Assembly: GCA_910584205.1 (NCBI GenBank)
Contig: CAJUAA010000014.1
Span: 18,633-82,632 of the forward strand
Reading direction: 5' to 3'
DNA from: an uncultured Lachnospiraceae bacterium
Lineage (GTDB): Bacteria; Bacillota; Clostridia; Lachnospirales; Lachnospiraceae
DNA length: 64,000 nt
Shown here: piece after piece, positions 59,993 to 64,000 of the stretch
Layout: each line of letters starts with the position of its first letter
Numbering within the stretch: the stretch's first letter is position 1
Notes under the pieces: model-generated
Databases searched by the model: none
What the model saw: only the letters and a program-made list of their open reading frames with translations
What the model was told of the DNA's origin: nothing
Position numbers and translations under genes: made by a program

Positions 59993-61418
59993 TCAAAAGG
60001 CAGTCAGACGTCTGGCGGACCAGAGCTTCCGTGCCGCCGGAACCAGAAATATTGTTGCGGTGCTGGCGATTGCGCTGACGGCCATGCTCTTCACGTCGCT
60101 TTTTACCGTTGGCAGCGGGTTGATCGAAAACATGCAGAGGCAGATTAAGATGGCAGCGGCCAATCTGGGGCGGAACCGGAAACGGACGGTTCTGGTCGAC
60201 CTCTCCATGTCCCTGAGCCTGGTTCTGTTCAATACGTTTTACACGTTCAGCCTGGGATTTGACATGGATAAATATTTATCAAAGTTTGTAGATACGGATT
60301 TTCTGGCAGGCCATGCGGATTATTTCAATTTCCAATACAGCGGTCCGGAAAACTCCATATCGGAAAGCATGATCGAAGCCATTGAAGAGGAGCCGGATTT
60401 TCTGGAAGGCGGAAGGCTGTACGCCAACATTCTGGATGCGGAATTTTTTACCACAAAGCTTCTGGACGGCATGACCACCACGGAAATGCTGGATCCGGTC
60501 ACTGGAAGCGTGCCCAGCGCGGTCTATGGCCTGGAGGATCTGCCGCTGTCCCGGCTGGATGTGGTGGAAGGCGAAATCGACCTGGAGAAATTAAAAACCG
60601 GCGGATACATTCTGGAGGGGATCGATGAAGATGACAACGGGAACCTGATGTGGGAAATGCCCCATCGGGAGATCGGCGAGAAGGTAGTGCTGCAGAATTA
60701 CAGAGGAGATTCCGGGACGCGTCTGGAAAATGAATTTACCGAACAGGAGTTCGAGGTTATGGCAAGGGTACGGGCAAAGTACTATACCAATACCTGCATG
60801 AAAAGCTATGAATATTCCTGGTATCTTCCGGCGGATGTCTATCAGGAGATGGCGGCCAGTCCGGGCGTCATGAGTTACGCGTTCAACGTCCGGGACGGCG
60901 GGGAAGAAGAAATGGAGGCGTTTCTCCAAAATTATACGGAATATGAGGAGCCGGTCATGAACTACAGTTCCAAATTTACCAGAGAAACGGAATTTGAGGA
61001 TACGAGGCATATGGTGTTGGCGGTGGGAGGCGCTCTGAGCCTGGTCATCGGCATGATCGGCATTTTGAATTTCATCAATTCCATGCTGACCAGCATCCTC
61101 ACCCGGCGCAGGGAATTTGCCATGCTCCAGTCCATGGGCATGACCAGAAGGCAGCTTTCGCAGATGCTGATGGCGGAGGGCGTCTGGTACGGCGCGGCGG
61201 CCAGCCTGGTCTCCCTGATCCTGGGAGTGGCTGCGTCCCTTCTTGTGGTAAGAACGCTTGGGGCCGGCTTCTGGTTCTTCAGCTATCATTTCACGGTGCT
61301 GCCGCTGCTTCTGACGGTTCCGGTGCTGCTGGCGGTGGGAATCCTGCTTCCGGCGCTTATGCTTCGGTCCGTGGAGAAGCAGAGCATCGTGGAACGGCTG
61401 CGGGAGGCGGCAGATTAA
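59976..61418 (+). pseudogene. FtsX-type ABC permease with probable in-frame internal deletion
   Basis: A 480-residue permease. Residues 1-55 match the N-terminal start of two-half FtsX permeases (VRRLADQSFRA, then one membrane helix). From about residue 58 the sequence MAAANLGRNRKRTVLV is the start of the second half, normally near residue 420 of an 850-residue protein. A large extracellular loop (about 105-365) and three C-terminal membrane helices follow. The first loop and helices 2-4 are therefore missing, in frame. It may be a crippled gene; alternatively it is a rare short form. Confidence 0.6.
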
Positions 61419-61453
61419 GGACGAAAATAGCCATTGCATGGATAATGTCAGAC

Positions 61454-61515
61454 AATATACACATACAAAACTTCCGGGGCAGGAGCTTCGGAAGTTTTGT
61501 ATGTATATTATCTTT
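61454..61515 (+). terminator. Terminator of the ABC module
   Basis: A long stem, arms 61454-61476 and 61489-61509 (ACAAAACTTCCG with CGGAAGTTTTGT as core), loop about 12 bases, followed by ATCTTTTGTCTT. Confidence 0.75.
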
Positions 61516-61570
61516 TGTCTTGATCTTTCATTATTTCCATATATTTTCTATTATCTTCCCTTGAATATGT

Positions 61571-61576
61571 TATAAT
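61571..61576 (+). promoter_or_regulatory. Extended -10 of the DUF262 gene
   Basis: TGTTATAAT (TATAAT 61571-61576 with TG one base upstream). No good -35 is visible; the extended -10 form can compensate. It marks a new AT-rich transcription unit running off the window. Confidence 0.45.
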
Positions 61577-61623
61577 CAATGTAATGGATAATGCAGCAGT
61601 ACATTGAAAGAGCGGGTGAAGAG

Positions 61624-64000
61624 ATGAAAGGTTCAGAAGCAAAAATGACTGGATTTATGGAAGGAGCGGACAAGCGGTATGTAATTCCTGTTTACCAGAG
61701 AAAATATGACTGGAAAAATGACAACTGCCGTCAGCTTTATGAGGATCTCAAAAAAATTGTGCTGGATCAGCGTGACAGTCATTTTTTTGGGAGTATTGTG
61801 TCTTCGGTAGTGCCGAATGGCAGTAAGATCTAGTATCACATCATTGATGGACAGCAACGCCTTACCACGGTCACTTTGTTGTTTTTGGCCATTCGGAATT
61901 TGATTACTCAGGGAAAAGTGGTATCTGGAGAGGACAGATTGGATGAGCAGATTAGCCAGAGGTTTTTATTGTCGCCCTGGGCAAAAGAAGGTGACAGGAT
62001 TAAGCTTCGCCCGGTCAAAAGTGACCGCGATGCACTTGAGCGGTTATTTGGAGATGAGGAGGACTATGATCGGGCCTCTAATCTGACAATTAATTATCAG
62101 TATTTCTATGATATACTGCAGAGAGAAGAAGTCCCGATTAGCGATCTGTATGCTGCAATCGGAAAACTGGAGATCATAAGTATTACTCTGGATCAGGGAG
62201 ACAATGCACAGCTCATTTTTGAAAGCCTGAATTCTACCGGGCTGGCATTGGCGGAGGGAGACAAGATTCGAAATTATATTCTTATGGGTCAAAAACCAGA
62301 GGATCAAAACAGGTATTATGATTCCTACTGGACGAAAATCGAGAAATGTACGTTAAATGATGTAAGTGGATTTGTCAGGGACTATTTAAGCGTGAAACAG
62401 CAGATGACACCTAATATCAACAATGTCTATCGCGCATTTAAAAATTATGCGGAAGAGAAATGCCTTCAGACCGAGGTATTATTGGCGGATCTTCTGCGAT
62501 ATGCCCGTTTTTTTGAAAAACTGCTTACCTGCAGGAGCGGTCTGGAAGATGAAAGGCTGGATGCCTGTCTTTATCGTATGATGAGGCTTGGAATCGTAGT
62601 TACCCGGCCGTTTCTCATGGAGGTGTTTCGCCTGAATCAGGATGGAAAGCTTTCAGCAGAAGAGGTTCGAAACATTTTTCTGATTACAGAAAATTATCTG
62701 TTTCGCAGAAATATATGCGAAGTGCCGACAAATGCGTTGAACAAGATATTCTTAAATTTGAACAGGGATATTCTTAAGTTTGATCATACGGCGGAGCAAT
62801 ATGTGGACAAGTTCATTTATGCGCTGATTTCCAAAAAAGAAAGCGGGCGATTCCCGGATGATGAGGAATTTGCAGAGGCCCTTTCTTCCAAACAGATCTA
62901 TCAGATGCGAGGAAAGTACAAGTCGTATTTGTTTGAACGTTTTGAGAACTTTGGAACTGTCGAAACGAAAGATGTCTATACGCATCTTGATAAAAATACA
63001 TATACAATAGAGCATATTATGCCTCAGCATCTGACGCCTGCATGGATGGAGGAACTTGGTGTAAATTACGCCGAAATACACGAGATCTGGCTGCACAGGC
63101 TGGCGAACCTCACACTTACCGGATATAATCCGAGTCTCAGCAATAAGTCGTTTGCTGAAAAACGTGATTCAGAAGAAGGCGGATACAGAGTCAGCGGATT
63201 GAAGATGAATCAGAAAATTGCTTCAAAAGAATCCTGGGGACTCGCTGAACTGGAAGAACGCAACGGGGAGATGACTGCTCTTGCTGAAAAAATATGGTCT
63301 TTCCCGCACACTTCCTTTGTTCCTTCAGAGAGGGAGTTTGATTCCTGTACACTGGATGATGAAAATACTGAGCTCACCGGTCGCGATCTTGTAAGATACA
63401 GCTACCAGAATGCGGACCAGCCAACAAGCAGCTGGACAGATATGTTTGAGCATGTACTGTCGTTTTTGCATCAAAAGGATAAATCCGTTTTATCGGAACT
63501 GGCATACAGCAGGAATGACGATGATAATCTGGCACATTACATAAGTAGCAGTGAGGATGGACTGCGCAGCGCTTTAAAAATAGACAGAAATATTTTTGTT
63601 GAGAAAAATACAAGCACTGTATTAAAAATGTTTATCCTGCGCCGCCTGTTTGTATTATATGGCGCGGACCCTACGGATCTGGTGTTTTATTTAAAAAACA
63701 GCGAAAGTGAAAAGGAGACTGAGAGTGGACGGGATGAACTCCGAAAGCGTTATTGGACTTATGCTCTGCCGATCATCCAAAAGCAGCATGTACATCGCGG
63801 CTCTTTTCAGAATACAAATCCAGGAACATCAAACAGCATCTCCGGTTTCTTTGGCATCAATGGGTTTAAGATCAGCTGTATAGCCAATTATGATCAGGCA
63901 CGTATTGATTTTTATATGGGGAAAGGCGACGCTGTAAAAAATAAAATCCCTTTTCGGAATTGTGTACCCACTGAAAACGAGCCTACAAATATACATTTCC
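61624..64000 (+). pseudogene. DUF262/DUF1524 nuclease gene with an amber codon, cut by the window end
   Basis: ATG 61624 opens a DUF262 protein (VIPVYQRKYDW near 19-29) that hits TAG at 61831-61833. The same frame resumes at once with YHIIDGQQRLTT and continues open to 64000, including the DUF1524 HNH signature TIEHIMPQHL (about 63000). So one nonsense codon splits an otherwise intact GmrSD-like gene, just before the DGQQR nucleotide-binding motif. It is a second, unrelated-looking copy of the class at 28827. Start at 61591 is possible but lacks a ribosome site. Confidence 0.8.

Noticed and set aside
61831..61833. Recoding of the amber codon as pyrrolysine
   Set aside because: No pyl genes or typical context are visible; a nonsense mutation or sequencing error is simpler.
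1..64000. CRISPR arrays, rRNA and tRNA genes
   Set aside because: No spaced direct-repeat arrays and no cloverleaf or rRNA signatures were seen on reading the window; a covariance-model search was not possible.

Overview
The window reads as chromosome of a Gram-positive anaerobe of the class Clostridia, most likely a Lachnospiraceae gut species. The backbone is moderately GC-rich, with strong AGGAGG-type ribosome binding sites and sigma-A promoters. It carries an anaerobic sulfite reductase operon, a DUF134/NifX-type fusion, BceAB-like ABC/two-component modules, a ROK-controlled sugar ABC operon and DUF5685. No rRNA, tRNA or CRISPR array was seen. AT-rich blocks (about 1-2250, 21840-30600 apart from a GC-rich Nudix gene, 53800-55600, and 61560 to the end) look like acquired DNA.

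Layout. 1-2260: AT-rich accessory DNA with two small-hydrophobic-peptide/antisense-RNA loci on opposite strands (type I toxin-antitoxin-like) and an RNHCP-domain gene behind a mini-leader peptide and hairpin. 2340-9570: sbcDC, a membrane diguanylate cyclase, a ketopantoate-reductase-like enzyme and a DUF134-NifX fusion. 9750-39235: a dense defence island. It contains Wadjet (jetD-jetA-jetB-jetC), a SNF2 helicase/SWIM-protein pair, an SGNH hydrolase, an RloA/RloB (AbiL-like) pair, an ATPase/PD-(D/E)XK protein, a PLD-helicase-DUF3427 protein coupled to a MutT-type Nudix enzyme and a DUF262/DUF1524 (GmrSD-type) nuclease, then YjbR, the three Shango genes (sngA-sngB-sngC) and an immediately following WYL-SF1 helicase-DUF2726 protein.

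39336-42902: a dihydrouridine synthase, a candidate small RNA, and a three-gene unit (DUF5685 protein, SPASM-only protein without a radical-SAM Cys motif, 60-residue nine-cysteine peptide) that looks like a RiPP-type cluster. 42917-50086: a divergent ROK repressor and a polyol/sugar operon (erythritol/threitol-type dehydrogenase, ribose-type ABC ATPase and permease, esterase, lipoprotein). 50095-53680: asrCBA on the minus strand with a Crp/Fnr regulator. 53800-55469: a DUF4411/ImmA-IrrE toxin-antitoxin-like pair. 55913-57980: a UPF0158-Nudix fusion and an NrtR-like regulator that keeps a complete Nudix box. 57985-61418: a BceRSAB-like module in which both the response regulator and the permease appear to have suffered in-frame internal deletions. 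61624-end: a DUF262/DUF1524 gene interrupted by one amber codon and cut by the window edge.

How they work together. The middle 30 kb concentrates DNA-sensing and DNA-cutting machines against plasmids (Wadjet) and phages (RloAB, GmrSD-type, Shango), many in translationally coupled operons. The strongest candidates for something not previously described are Shango plus its WYL-helicase-nuclease partner, the helicase-Nudix-GmrSD unit, and the DUF5685/SPASM/Cys-rich-peptide cluster.
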